A DNA stretch of 64,000 nucleotides, from contig FMUV01000003.1 in assembly GCA_900101355.1 (NCBI GenBank), positions 78,984 through 142,983 of the forward strand, given 5' to 3'. Below the pieces are notes generated by a model that saw only the letters and a list, made by a program, of their open reading frames with translations, was not told where the DNA came from and searched no databases. This document shows, piece by piece, positions 8,512 through 16,455 of the stretch (positions are counted from its first letter, which is position 1; every line of letters starts with the position of its first letter). The position numbers and the translations under genes are program-made. The DNA comes from Ruminococcus sp. YE282. GTDB lineage: Bacteria > Bacillota > Clostridia > Oscillospirales > Acutalibacteraceae.

Positions 8512-8914
8512 AATAATTGTTGGGCTGAAACGCATCGAAACCCTGAAAAACGTCAGATTTGTGCGTGAATATGGCGCACACAAGGCGGAAGTACCGATAA
8601 ATGATATGCTTGCTGTTGTTTCGGTTAAAGAAAGTGTTTTGTCAAACAGCTATATCGGGGGATATCTTTCATCTTCGGTCAGAGGCGACCAATATTCGGC
8701 AAATGCAGAGATTAGGGTTTATGCTCCCTCGGATAAAAGCGGAGCAGGTCTTAGCGAAACGGTGGGAGAAATACTTGCGGGACTGAAAACTGCCGATGAA
8801 AATAAAATAATCACGGAGTCAAGCGCAACTCCGATTGCCTTTGACTCTGATATGAATGCGGTGTACAGAACGGTAAAATTCGTGGTGGATTTTTGCCTTT
8901 GCGAGGAGGAATAG
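8483..8914 (+). CDS. Probable tail terminator / tail completion protein
   Basis: A 143-residue alpha/beta protein: N-terminal helix 'QIQKQLDKIIVGLKRI', central strands with 'EIRVYAPSD', a helix 'LSETVGEILAGL', and a final strand 'VYRTVKFVVDF'. This order fits tail-terminator proteins that cap the tube beneath the neck. ATG 8483 has GGAGG 6 nt upstream; ATG 8477 in frame is an alternative. It overlaps the previous gene by 29 nt. Role inferred from order and secondary structure. Confidence 0.5.
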   Translation: MTQIQKQLDKIIVGLKRIETLKNVRFVREYGAHKAEVPINDMLAVVSVKESVLSNSYIGGYLSSSVRGDQYSANAEIRVYAPSDKSGAGLSETVGEILAGLKTADENKIITESSATPIAFDSDMNAVYRTVKFVVDFCLCEEE

Positions 8915-8915
8915 C

Positions 8916-9293
8916 TTGACGGAATTTAGATTTTTGAACGGCGGCGATACGGTTGTCAAACTTAACGGAGAAGTCTTGGGCGGAGTTAAAAAGGCGGTGT
9001 GTCGAAAAAATAATACGATTAACAAAATTATGGAGTTTTTGAATGAAACTCCTGTTGCAAGTTTTGCAGAGAGCAGTTATGTTGTTGAGCTTGAAATGAA
9101 TCTTGCGGACATACATTTTTTTGATGACAAAAATACTTTTGACAACATTGAATTTTTAAACAACCAAAAAAGTGTAAGATACTCCGATTGCTGTGTTGAG
9201 CAGATTGAGGGCATTGTTAATCCCGAGGGGAATGTTGATTACAGGGTGAAAATCGTAGCGGAAAGAAGGAGCGTTGGCAATAATGACAGCTGA
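8916..9293 (+). CDS. Probable tail tube-like protein
   Basis: A 125-residue beta-rich protein with 'TVVKLNGEVLGGVKKAVC' near the N-terminus and a closing strand 'VDYRVKIVAERR', resembling small tail-tube proteins of contractile phages. It lies where the PBSX order has sheath followed by tube, but no sheath gene precedes it. TTG 8916 is preceded by GAGGAGGA. Tube assignment is inference from size, fold pattern and position; a tube-initiator role is also possible. Confidence 0.48.
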   Translation: MTEFRFLNGGDTVVKLNGEVLGGVKKAVCRKNNTINKIMEFLNETPVASFAESSYVVELEMNLADIHFFDDKNTFDNIEFLNNQKSVRYSDCCVEQIEGIVNPEGNVDYRVKIVAERRSVGNNDS

Positions 9294-9423
9294 AAATCTT
9301 ATTAGGCTTGCCGAGGAAAGCACTCAGGGGTATAATGCCGAGGAACTTAGCGAGCTTTTTGAACAGGAGAGCAGGAGATACAGCAGAAAACTCACCGAAG
9401 AGGAGGAGGCAAAGCTAAGATGA
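9283..9423 (+). CDS. 46-residue acidic helical protein between tube-like and LysM genes
   Basis: A small complete frame, ATG 9283 to TGA 9423, overlapping the tube-like gene by 11 nt and the LysM gene by 4 nt (ATGA), so it is translationally coupled on both sides. The product is strongly charged and helical (AEELSELFEQESRRYSRKL, then EEEE). Position corresponds to the tail-assembly chaperone and tape-measure genes of PBSX-like phages, but it is far too short for a tape measure. I do not recognise the family. Confidence 0.6.
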   Translation: MTAENLIRLAEESTQGYNAEELSELFEQESRRYSRKLTEEEEAKLR

Positions 9424-9935
9424 AACTTGTTCCTATGCGTTTTAAAGGAGTTGAATGGCACCACAATCCCAGAGAGATTTCGTTTGAGTGTGAAAAGGAC
9501 ATAAACGAATTAAGGTCGCCGTTCGGCAAAGCTTACATACAAAACACCGGAAGAAAAAATATGAAAATTACAGGTACTGGCGAACTTTTCGGTTATGACT
9601 GCCTGAGGCAGTTTGACAGACTGCTCGCTTTGTTTAAACAAGGTGGCGACGGGATCCTTGCTATTCTGCAAATTACCCCGATTTACGCTGTGTTTGAGAG
9701 TATAAAAATTGTAGGTCAGCCAAAGCCCGACGTGCTTGTTTACAGCTTTGTTTTTCGGGAGGTTATGGAGAATAAGCAAAGTGACAGCAAGTGTTTTTGC
9801 ATAACCAAAGAGGGTGAAAATCTTTGGGATATTTCTTACGCATACGGAATCGGAATAGATTCGTTGGTAAGTTTGAATTCGCACATCAAACGCCCCGATA
9901 TTGTTGAGGACGGGAGTGTGGTGCGGTTGTGCTGA
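9420..9935 (+). CDS. LysM-containing tail/baseplate protein (XkdP-like)
   Basis: A 171-residue protein with an N-terminal domain (about 1-110) and a C-terminal LysM (about 118-171: 'CITKEGENLWDISYAYGIGIDSLVSLN', 'VEDGSVVRL'). In PBSX-like phages this protein follows the tape measure and precedes the hub, linking tube tip and baseplate. Here the hub gene follows directly with a 7-nt overlap. The start is the ATG of the ATGA overlap. Confidence 0.75.
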   Translation: MKLVPMRFKGVEWHHNPREISFECEKDINELRSPFGKAYIQNTGRKNMKITGTGELFGYDCLRQFDRLLALFKQGGDGILAILQITPIYAVFESIKIVGQPKPDVLVYSFVFREVMENKQSDSKCFCITKEGENLWDISYAYGIGIDSLVSLNSHIKRPDIVEDGSVVRLC

Positions 9936-10867
9936 ATTTTAAGATTGTAAATACAAACGGTAGCGTAAAAAAGCTTGAAAAGATACTGACCGCTTCTCTT
10001 GACAGCGAAACCGATATTCCTGCCGACAGCCTTGTGATTACCTGCCCTTTTGACAGCGGTATAAGCAAAAATGCCGACCGCATTATGGCTTTTGATGAGG
10101 ACAAGCTTGTTTTTAAGGGGCAGATTGATGAAATAATCAACATCAAAAAGTCAGGCGGAGTAATTACAAAGCTGAGCGCAAGAAGTCCCGCTGCGGCACT
10201 GCTTGACAATGAAGCCGAGCCTATTACATATTTATCGCCTGCGCCGGTTCTTATATTTGACCGCCATCTCAAACCCTTTGGAATCACACAATATTTTGCC
10301 GACAATATTCCGTTTTTCGGCAGGCTTAAAATTGATAAGGGAATGTCACATTGGCAGGTGTTCAAAAATTTCTGCAAAAACCGTTATGGCTGTGAGCCGA
10401 GAATTTCGGGAGACGGCAAGGCATATTTTAACGGGTTCGGGCGCGATGAAATTATAAAATTCGGCGGTGCGGACAACATAGAGTATTATTCGCTAAAAGA
10501 AAACAGAATCAGGTGCAAAATCATTTCGCAGGTGAAGCTGAAGCTCACCGAGTTCGGCACATACAGTTCAGTTATTAATAATACTAATTTGCAAAGCAGG
10601 GACATTAACCACGTGCGTTATGTAAATGCCGCTGCTGACAATTCAACGGTTGAAACCGCAGATAAAATGATTGAGCAAAGCAATCTTGACAGTTACAGAC
10701 TGACGCTTGAGTGCGTTGGTTGTTATCCGAATTTGTTGGGATGCCGTGCCGTTGTGGATGACGAAACTTTAGGCAAAGCAGATGGGCTCAGAATTATCAA
10801 GACGCTTTGCAAAATTGACGGCAGCGGAGCAAGGACAACCGTTGTGCTGAGAAAGGAAGAATTTTAA
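9929..10867 (+). CDS. Baseplate hub protein (XkdQ/gpD-like)
   Basis: A 312-residue hub protein. Pattern: N-terminal beta domain with 'LTASLDSETDIPADSLVITCPF', 'FKGQIDEIINIKKSGG' and 'LSARSPAAALLDNEAEP', which is typical of XkdQ/gp27-like hubs; then a helical segment 'WQVFKNFCKNRYGCEPRIS' and a C-terminal domain 'SYRLTLECVGCYPNLLG'. It starts at GTG 9929 inside the end of the LysM gene. It should sit at the distal tube end and hold the spike. Confidence 0.75.
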   Translation: MLNFKIVNTNGSVKKLEKILTASLDSETDIPADSLVITCPFDSGISKNADRIMAFDEDKLVFKGQIDEIINIKKSGGVITKLSARSPAAALLDNEAEPITYLSPAPVLIFDRHLKPFGITQYFADNIPFFGRLKIDKGMSHWQVFKNFCKNRYGCEPRISGDGKAYFNGFGRDEIIKFGGADNIEYYSLKENRIRCKIISQVKLKLTEFGTYSSVINNTNLQSRDINHVRYVNAAADNSTVETADKMIEQSNLDSYRLTLECVGCYPNLLGCRAVVDDETLGKADGLRIIKTLCKIDGSGARTTVVLRKEEF

Positions 10868-11199
10868 TGTGGCTGATGAATTATATTACTCAAAATTCTA
10901 TTACCGCACCTAATGCGGTAAAGGGTAGCGTGAACAAAAACAACAACGACGGCACGGCTGTCACATCGTCCGACGAACATAAGAATTTAAAGTCATGTTT
11001 CCCGTACGGAATTGTCAGCGTTGCACCGACAGGACAACGTGCTGTGGTACTGCCTCTTGACGACGGAGAAATCGGACTGGGCGTAATAGCCGACAGAGCA
11101 GAGCTTGAGGAGGGCGAAGTTATGCTGTATTCAAAGGGCGGCGCTTCTGTCATACTCAAAAACAACGGAAAGGTTTTAATTAACGGTGAGGAGTACTAA
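10867..11199 (+). CDS. Baseplate spike protein (gpV/gp45-like)
   Basis: A 110-residue protein with 'FPYGIVSVAPTGQRAVVLPLDDGEIGLGVIAD' in the middle and a C-terminal 'GEVMLYSKGGASVILKNNGKVLING', the short beta-helix repeat of Mu gp45 / P2 gpV-type spikes. It is shorter than typical spikes because the OB-fold part is reduced. It starts at ATG 10867 on the last base of the hub stop. No RBS is obvious, so translation is probably coupled. Confidence 0.7.
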   Translation: MWLMNYITQNSITAPNAVKGSVNKNNNDGTAVTSSDEHKNLKSCFPYGIVSVAPTGQRAVVLPLDDGEIGLGVIADRAELEEGEVMLYSKGGASVILKNNGKVLINGEEY

Positions 11200-11541
11200 A
11201 TGATTGACGCAAAAATTGAAAACGGCGACACTGTTGTGGACAGTTCGGGAAACGTAGTGATGATTTCCGATTCCGACGCTCTTTTTCAAAGAGCGGTTAT
11301 GTGTATTTCCGCAAAGCTCGGCTCATTTATATACGATAGAAAACTCGGTTCCCGTCTTGCCGAATTTGACCTTACGGTAACTAACGCAAAGGGCAGGGCA
11401 GAGGTATTGGCAAACGAAGCGTTGGCTGACTTTGAAGATACATACGCAGAGGCGCTTGAACTTGGAGATAAATTGAAACTCAAAATAACCATAGACGGTG
11501 AAAGCAGAACAGAGGAGGTGCGTTTGGGTGGAAACATTTGA
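11200..11541 (+). CDS. Baseplate wedge protein (gp25/gpW-like, XkdS-like)
   Basis: A 113-residue protein with the gp25-like pattern: 'ALFQRAVMCISAKLGSFIYDRKLGSRLAEF' in the first half and 'EVLANEALADFEDTYAEALEL' helix, then a closing beta-hairpin. It abuts the spike gene and overlaps the gpJ-like gene by 14 nt. gp25 proteins form the baseplate inner wedge that normally nucleates the sheath, which is notable because no sheath gene is present here. Confidence 0.8.
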   Translation: MIDAKIENGDTVVDSSGNVVMISDSDALFQRAVMCISAKLGSFIYDRKLGSRLAEFDLTVTNAKGRAEVLANEALADFEDTYAEALELGDKLKLKITIDGESRTEEVRLGGNI

Positions 11542-12586
11542 CGAGATTTACGCAAGAATGAAAGCAAAGTATATTGAAGAAAGCGGAAGTGAATTTCTTG
11601 AAACAAGCGATATTGCAATAAGGCTCAGAGTGCTTGCAGGCGAAATTTATAATGCGCAGACAAGCCTTGAATGGCTAAAAAAACAGATGTTTGTAAATAC
11701 CGCAAGCGGAGAAAACCTGGATTATCTTGCTTCGGAGCGAGGCCTTAAACGCAAAGAAGCAACAAAGGCAAAAGGCGAGATTATGTTTATGATTCCCGAA
11801 GCCGTTGACCACAAGATTACTATCCCAAAGGGTGCTGTTGTATCGACAAACGACAAAACGCCGATTCGCTTTTGCACAACCGAAACAGAAGAAATAGGCA
11901 TTGGCGGAACATTTGTAAGCGTGTATGCAGAAGCTGAGCAGGCAGGCAGTAACGGCAATATTCAGCCAAACACCGCAACTGTTCCTGTGAGCGTTCCGGC
12001 TGAAATCGTCACTGTCAAGAACCCTGTGTTGTTTGAAGGCGGCGCAGACGAAGAGAGTGACGAAGAACTGCGAAGCCGAATCAAGGCGACATTCATCAGT
12101 CAGGCTAACGGTGCAAACGCCGCTTATTATCAACAGCTTGCTTTGTCGGTGAGCGGTGTTAAAAAGGCAGGAGTAATTGCAAGGGTACGCGGTACAGGCA
12201 CTGTGAACGTTTATGTGTGCGCAAACGGCGAGGCTGTGGACTCTGCAACCCTTGCCGAGGTTCAAAACTTATTGAATGAAAAACGTGAACTTGTGGTTGA
12301 CGTTCAAGCTTTGAATGCAACTTTTATAAATTATGATTTAAAGGTAAATGTGGTTGCCAAGGCAGGATATGAAGATACCGAGGTCAAAAATCTTTGTACA
12401 AATGCGTTTAAGGATTATCTTAATACAATTCCGATAGGCGGCAAGTTGTATCTTTCGGCATTGGGCAAAAGTTTGCTTGAAACCGGCTGCATTGAGAACT
12501 ACGAGTTTGACACATTTATGCAAAACCAGTCTGCCGCAAGCTCGCAATGCTTTAAGGCGGGAACAGTTACGATAGGAGTTGAGTAG
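11528..12586 (+). CDS. Baseplate protein J-like (XkdT-like)
   Basis: A 352-residue wedge protein with the gpJ-family pattern: N-terminal helices 'EIYNAQTSLEWLKKQMFVNTASGENLDYLASERGL', central domain 'VPAEIVTVKNPVLFEGGADEESDEELRSRI', then 'GVKKAGVIARVRGTGTVNVYV' and a C-terminal beta domain. GTG at 11528 is chosen because AGGAGG lies 9 nt upstream; the frame extends 10 codons further back. Usually gpJ connects gp25 and gpI in the wedge, and both neighbours are present here. Confidence 0.87.
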   Translation: METFDEIYARMKAKYIEESGSEFLETSDIAIRLRVLAGEIYNAQTSLEWLKKQMFVNTASGENLDYLASERGLKRKEATKAKGEIMFMIPEAVDHKITIPKGAVVSTNDKTPIRFCTTETEEIGIGGTFVSVYAEAEQAGSNGNIQPNTATVPVSVPAEIVTVKNPVLFEGGADEESDEELRSRIKATFISQANGANAAYYQQLALSVSGVKKAGVIARVRGTGTVNVYVCANGEAVDSATLAEVQNLLNEKRELVVDVQALNATFINYDLKVNVVAKAGYEDTEVKNLCTNAFKDYLNTIPIGGKLYLSALGKSLLETGCIENYEFDTFMQNQSAASSQCFKAGTVTIGVE

Positions 12587-12587
12587 T

Positions 12588-13064
12588 TTGGACAGCTTTA
12601 GCTCAATGAAAAACAAGCTTAGTGCTATCGGAATATATAATATTGAAAACGGCTCAAATATTTATAATGAATTGAAAGCATATTCGGTGGAACTTGACAG
12701 AATATTTTCGGAGCTTGACACTATGCTCAGAGAATATTTTATTGAAACTGCTCAAAGCTACGGAATTACATTGAGAGAGAAATTTTTGGGCAGAGAAAAG
12801 ACCGAATATTCTCTTGAAAAACGCAGAGAGATGCTCAAAATTCAACAGCAGATGATGGGCGGAGAATGTACGCCGAAGTCGTTTGAAAAATTTTTGAAAG
12901 GCTGCGGACTTACAAACGTACAGGTATCGGAGTCATTTGCAAGGCAAAGAATTGCCGTGAATATCAGCGACGAGCTTTCTTTGGCGGCAAAAAAGGAGAT
13001 TGAAGAAAAGGTCAATGCGGAAGTACCCGCACAAATTCTTGTAACATTCAATTATTCTGAATAA
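12588..13064 (+). CDS. Baseplate protein I-like (XkdU/DUF2313-like)
   Basis: Last gene of the cluster, 158 residues. Pattern of XkdU/gpI: 'IYNELKAYSVELDRIFSELDTMLREYF', 'TAQSYGITLREKFLG', 'SLEKRREMLKIQQQMMGGECTPKSFEKFLKGCG'. TTG 12588 is preferred (GGAG 9 nt upstream) over TTG 12579. In complete phages tail-fibre genes follow; here the cluster stops at a strong hairpin 5 nt after the stop codon. Confidence 0.8.
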   Translation: MDSFSSMKNKLSAIGIYNIENGSNIYNELKAYSVELDRIFSELDTMLREYFIETAQSYGITLREKFLGREKTEYSLEKRREMLKIQQQMMGGECTPKSFEKFLKGCGLTNVQVSESFARQRIAVNISDELSLAAKKEIEEKVNAEVPAQILVTFNYSE

Positions 13065-13068
13065 AGTA

Positions 13069-13110
13069 AAACGGTCGGCGTAAACTTATGCGCCGACCGT
13101 TTGTTATGTT
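13069..13110 (+). terminator. Terminator of the phage-type cluster
   Basis: A perfect 12-bp stem AAACGGTCGGCG / CGCCGACCGTTT (13069-13080 and 13091-13102) with a 10-nt loop, followed by only a weak T run. It begins 5 nt after the stop codon of the last baseplate gene. Confidence 0.8.
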
Positions 13111-13119
13111 GATAAAGGT

Positions 13120-13151
13120 AAAGCAGCAGGCTCCTATATTCCTGCTGCTTT
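13120..13151 (-). terminator. Probable terminator of enolase
   Basis: A perfect 11-bp stem AAAGCAGCAGG / CCTGCTGCTTT (13120-13130, 13141-13151) with a 10-nt loop between the convergent cluster and enolase. In the minus direction it is followed by 'acctttat', a weak U run. Confidence 0.65.
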
Positions 13152-13204
13152 AGATGAGGATTATGAAAATTCCTTAATGGCTGAAATGAATTAATGGAAG
13201 TATT

Positions 13205-14675
<1,471 letters not shown>

Positions 14676-15000
14676 CAATTTTTTTATTATCCGCAGTTTT
14701 TGCTCCGAACAAAGTTTTGTTTTGCTTGCAAGAAAAGCAAATCTTAAATTTATCGCAAGCAGAGCAGTAGAGCGTTAGCCCCTCAGGTTTTCAGCAGGGT
14801 ATTATAAACTCAAATTGAAATTCTGGTGTAATAAAATACAAACCGCTTGCAAATCTCGGATACTGCCGATTTCAACTCATAATACGTCAGTTGATGTGCA
14901 CAATGATTATTGAATAAACTGTTTTTGCGTTTGATATATTTTTATTTCATTAATATTATGCACCGCTTTTTAACTTATATTCATTTTGCTTTATAAAAAT
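14676..15000. other. Intergenic region upstream of the enolase promoter
   Basis: No gene is visible. A hairpin TTTGCTT / AAGCAAA lies at 14721-14741, followed at 14761-14794 by a 34-nt stretch with about 25 matches to the leader of the second alanine racemase (53645-53678). The remainder is AT-rich with no clear signal. Confidence 0.4.
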
Positions 15001-15792
15001 TTATCCGAGAACAACGTCAAGAATCATCATAACCGAAAATCCTATTGCAAAAAACACAGTGCCGATGTTTGAATGTGAGCCGTGTGACATTTCGGGAATC
15101 AGCTCCTCAACCACAACGTATATCATTGCCCCGGCTGCAAATGATAAAAAGTATGGCATAACAGGCACAATTATGTTTGCAAGCATTATTGTTATAATTG
15201 CTCCCAAAGGTTCGACTGCACCTGAAATCACTCCGCCGAGAAACGCCTTTGATTTGCTCATTCCCTCGGATTTGAGCGGCATTGAGATAATAGCACCCTC
15301 GGGAAAATTTTGTATTGCAATTCCGACTGCAAGCGCAAATGCTCCCGCAACAGAGATTCCTGTGTTTCCGAGCATACATCCTGCATACACCGCTCCAACC
15401 GACATTCCCTCCGGAATATTGTGTATGGTTACGGCAAGCAAAAGCATTGTGGTCTTTTGAAAGTTGCTGTGCAGTCCCTCCGATTCACTGCTGAATTGGT
15501 GCAAATGCGGTACAAGCCTGTCGATGCCGTAAATAAATAGAATCCCTATCCAAAAACCAATTATAACCGGAACAATTGCTTGTGAACCGTTGTCTTTATT
15601 CATTTCAATTGCCGGAATTATAAGACTCCAAACAGAAGCGGCAACCATAACTCCGGCTGCAAATCCCGTAAGAGCTCTTTGGACATTGTCTCCTATACTG
15701 TTTTTTAGCAGGAACACACAGGCTGAACCAAGTGAAGTTCCTAAAAACGGGATAAGTATTCCCACTGCTATTTCGGTATTTACTATAATCAC
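15001..15792 (-). CDS. ZIP family metal transporter (ZupT/GufA-like)
   Basis: Membrane transporter importing divalent metals such as Zn2+, Mn2+ or Fe2+. The 263 residues hold about eight hydrophobic helices; helix IV carries 'HNIPEGMSVG' and helix V 'NFPEGAIISMP', the paired metal-site motifs of the family, and the C-terminal region has 'MIYVVVEELIPE'. GTG at 15790-15792 is given as start, but AAAGGAG lies almost against it, so initiation slightly downstream cannot be excluded. The promoter overlaps a palindrome identical in its 16-bp core to that of enolase, which suggests control by a metal-sensing repressor. Confidence 0.92.
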   Translation of the reverse strand: MIIVNTEIAVGILIPFLGTSLGSACVFLLKNSIGDNVQRALTGFAAGVMVAASVWSLIIPAIEMNKDNGSQAIVPVIIGFWIGILFIYGIDRLVPHLHQFSSESEGLHSNFQKTTMLLLAVTIHNIPEGMSVGAVYAGCMLGNTGISVAGAFALAVGIAIQNFPEGAIISMPLKSEGMSKSKAFLGGVISGAVEPLGAIITIMLANIIVPVMPYFLSFAAGAMIYVVVEELIPEMSHGSHSNIGTVFFAIGFSVMMILDVVLG

Positions 15793-15810
15793 TCCTTTAA
15801 ATCAATTTAA

Positions 15811-15863
15811 GTTAGCAGTTGCTAACCGAGTTAATTATAATGCAGAAAAATTAATTTTGTCAA
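15811..15863 (-). promoter_or_regulatory. ZIP gene promoter with palindromic operator
   Basis: On the minus strand: -35 TTGACA (15858-15863), 18-bp spacer, -10 TATAAT (15834-15839), and 7 nt later the operator GTTAGCAGTTGCTAAC (15811-15826, plus-strand reading). The layout is the same as at the enolase promoter. The GTTAG/CTAAC half-sites recall DtxR/MntR-type sites, which is an inference. Confidence 0.8.
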
Positions 15864-16025
15864 TATAAATTACGGCTGTTAAGTTGAGATATTCTTTAAT
15901 AATTTTAAGTAATGCATTTAAAACCTGCATGCCTAATTATGTATAATTATTCAATTTTATGCAAAAACAATTCATAGAATTGCATAATAATTAAATATAA
16001 TATATGGAATTTTTATTTTATGCTC

Positions 16026-16054
16026 TTGACAATGCATAAGGTTTTTGATAAAAT
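16026..16054 (+). promoter_or_regulatory. Promoter of tRNA-Pro
   Basis: TTGACA (16026-16031), 17-bp spacer, TAAAAT (16049-16054), 16 nt before the mature tRNA 5' end. The upstream 15864-16025 is very AT-rich and without a gene. Confidence 0.8.
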
Positions 16055-16070
16055 ATTATTTGATATTTAT

Positions 16071-16147
16071 CGGGATGTAGCGCAGCTTGGTAGCGCACAC
16101 GTCTGGGGGGCGTGGTGTCGCAAGTTCAAATCTTGTCATCCCGACCA
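16071..16147 (+). tRNA. tRNA-Pro (anticodon GGG)
   Basis: A 77-nt tRNA with acceptor CGGGATG/CATCCCG, D-arm GCGC/GCGC, anticodon stem CACGT/GCGTG, loop CTGGGGG giving anticodon GGG (codon CCC), T-arm GCAAG/CTTGT with loop TTCAAAT, and an encoded CCA end. C1 at the 5' end is typical of bacterial proline tRNAs. Confidence 0.95.
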
Positions 16148-16148
16148 A

Positions 16149-16182
16149 AGAAGCAGTCATATTGGCTGCTTCTTCTTTTTTT
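16149..16182 (+). terminator. Terminator of tRNA-Pro
   Basis: Stem AGAAGCAG / CTGCTTCT directly after the CCA end, followed by a T-rich run (TTCTTTTTTTG). Confidence 0.85.
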
Positions 16183-16372
16183 GTTTTTTATTATCCTAAA
16201 ATGTCACTTCCCGTGGTATTGAGTCTTTGTAAAACTTAATAATCAGTATAAGATTGAAATATTTGGTAAATATTGTTAATATTTAATAAACATTTTTGAT
16301 TGTTTTGTATATGTTTAAATATTGTTGTCAGATTGACTAAAAACATAAATTTTTTATTGTTAAATAAGCAGA

Positions 16373-16401
16373 TTGAATAAATTTACATAATTTGTTATTA
16401 T
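16373..16401 (+). promoter_or_regulatory. Probable amylase promoter
   Basis: TTGAAT (16373-16378), 17-bp spacer and TATTAT (16396-16401) about 55 nt before the amylase start, in an AT-rich region (16200-16440) with no other gene. Confidence 0.55.
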
Positions 16402-16455
16402 GTAAGTGTTAATGCAAACGGGCATTTACGGTAAAAATTTTTAGGAGTGAGAATT

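Larger units (their letters stand above)
2541..13064 (+). mobile_element. Phage-type particle gene cluster (prophage remnant or domesticated element)
   Basis: Seventeen co-directional, mostly overlapping genes follow the order terminase, portal, protease-scaffold, decoration protein, capsid, neck, tube-like protein, LysM protein, hub, spike, gp25, gpJ, gpI. This is the morphogenesis order of PBSX-like phages of Firmicutes. Integrase, repressor, replication, sheath, tape-measure, fibre, holin and lysin genes are absent, as are visible attachment repeats. No internal stop or frameshift was found, apart from a non-standard start in the first gene. Limits are set by the first and last recognised genes. 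Confidence 0.8.

Noticed and set aside
2541-13064. Extracellular contractile injection system or tailocin
   Set aside because: No sheath or AAA ATPase is present, while terminase, portal, protease and capsid genes show that a DNA-containing head is encoded.
14721-14794. Known riboswitch class
   Set aside because: I could not match it to the consensus of any riboswitch I know, and no plus-strand gene follows it.
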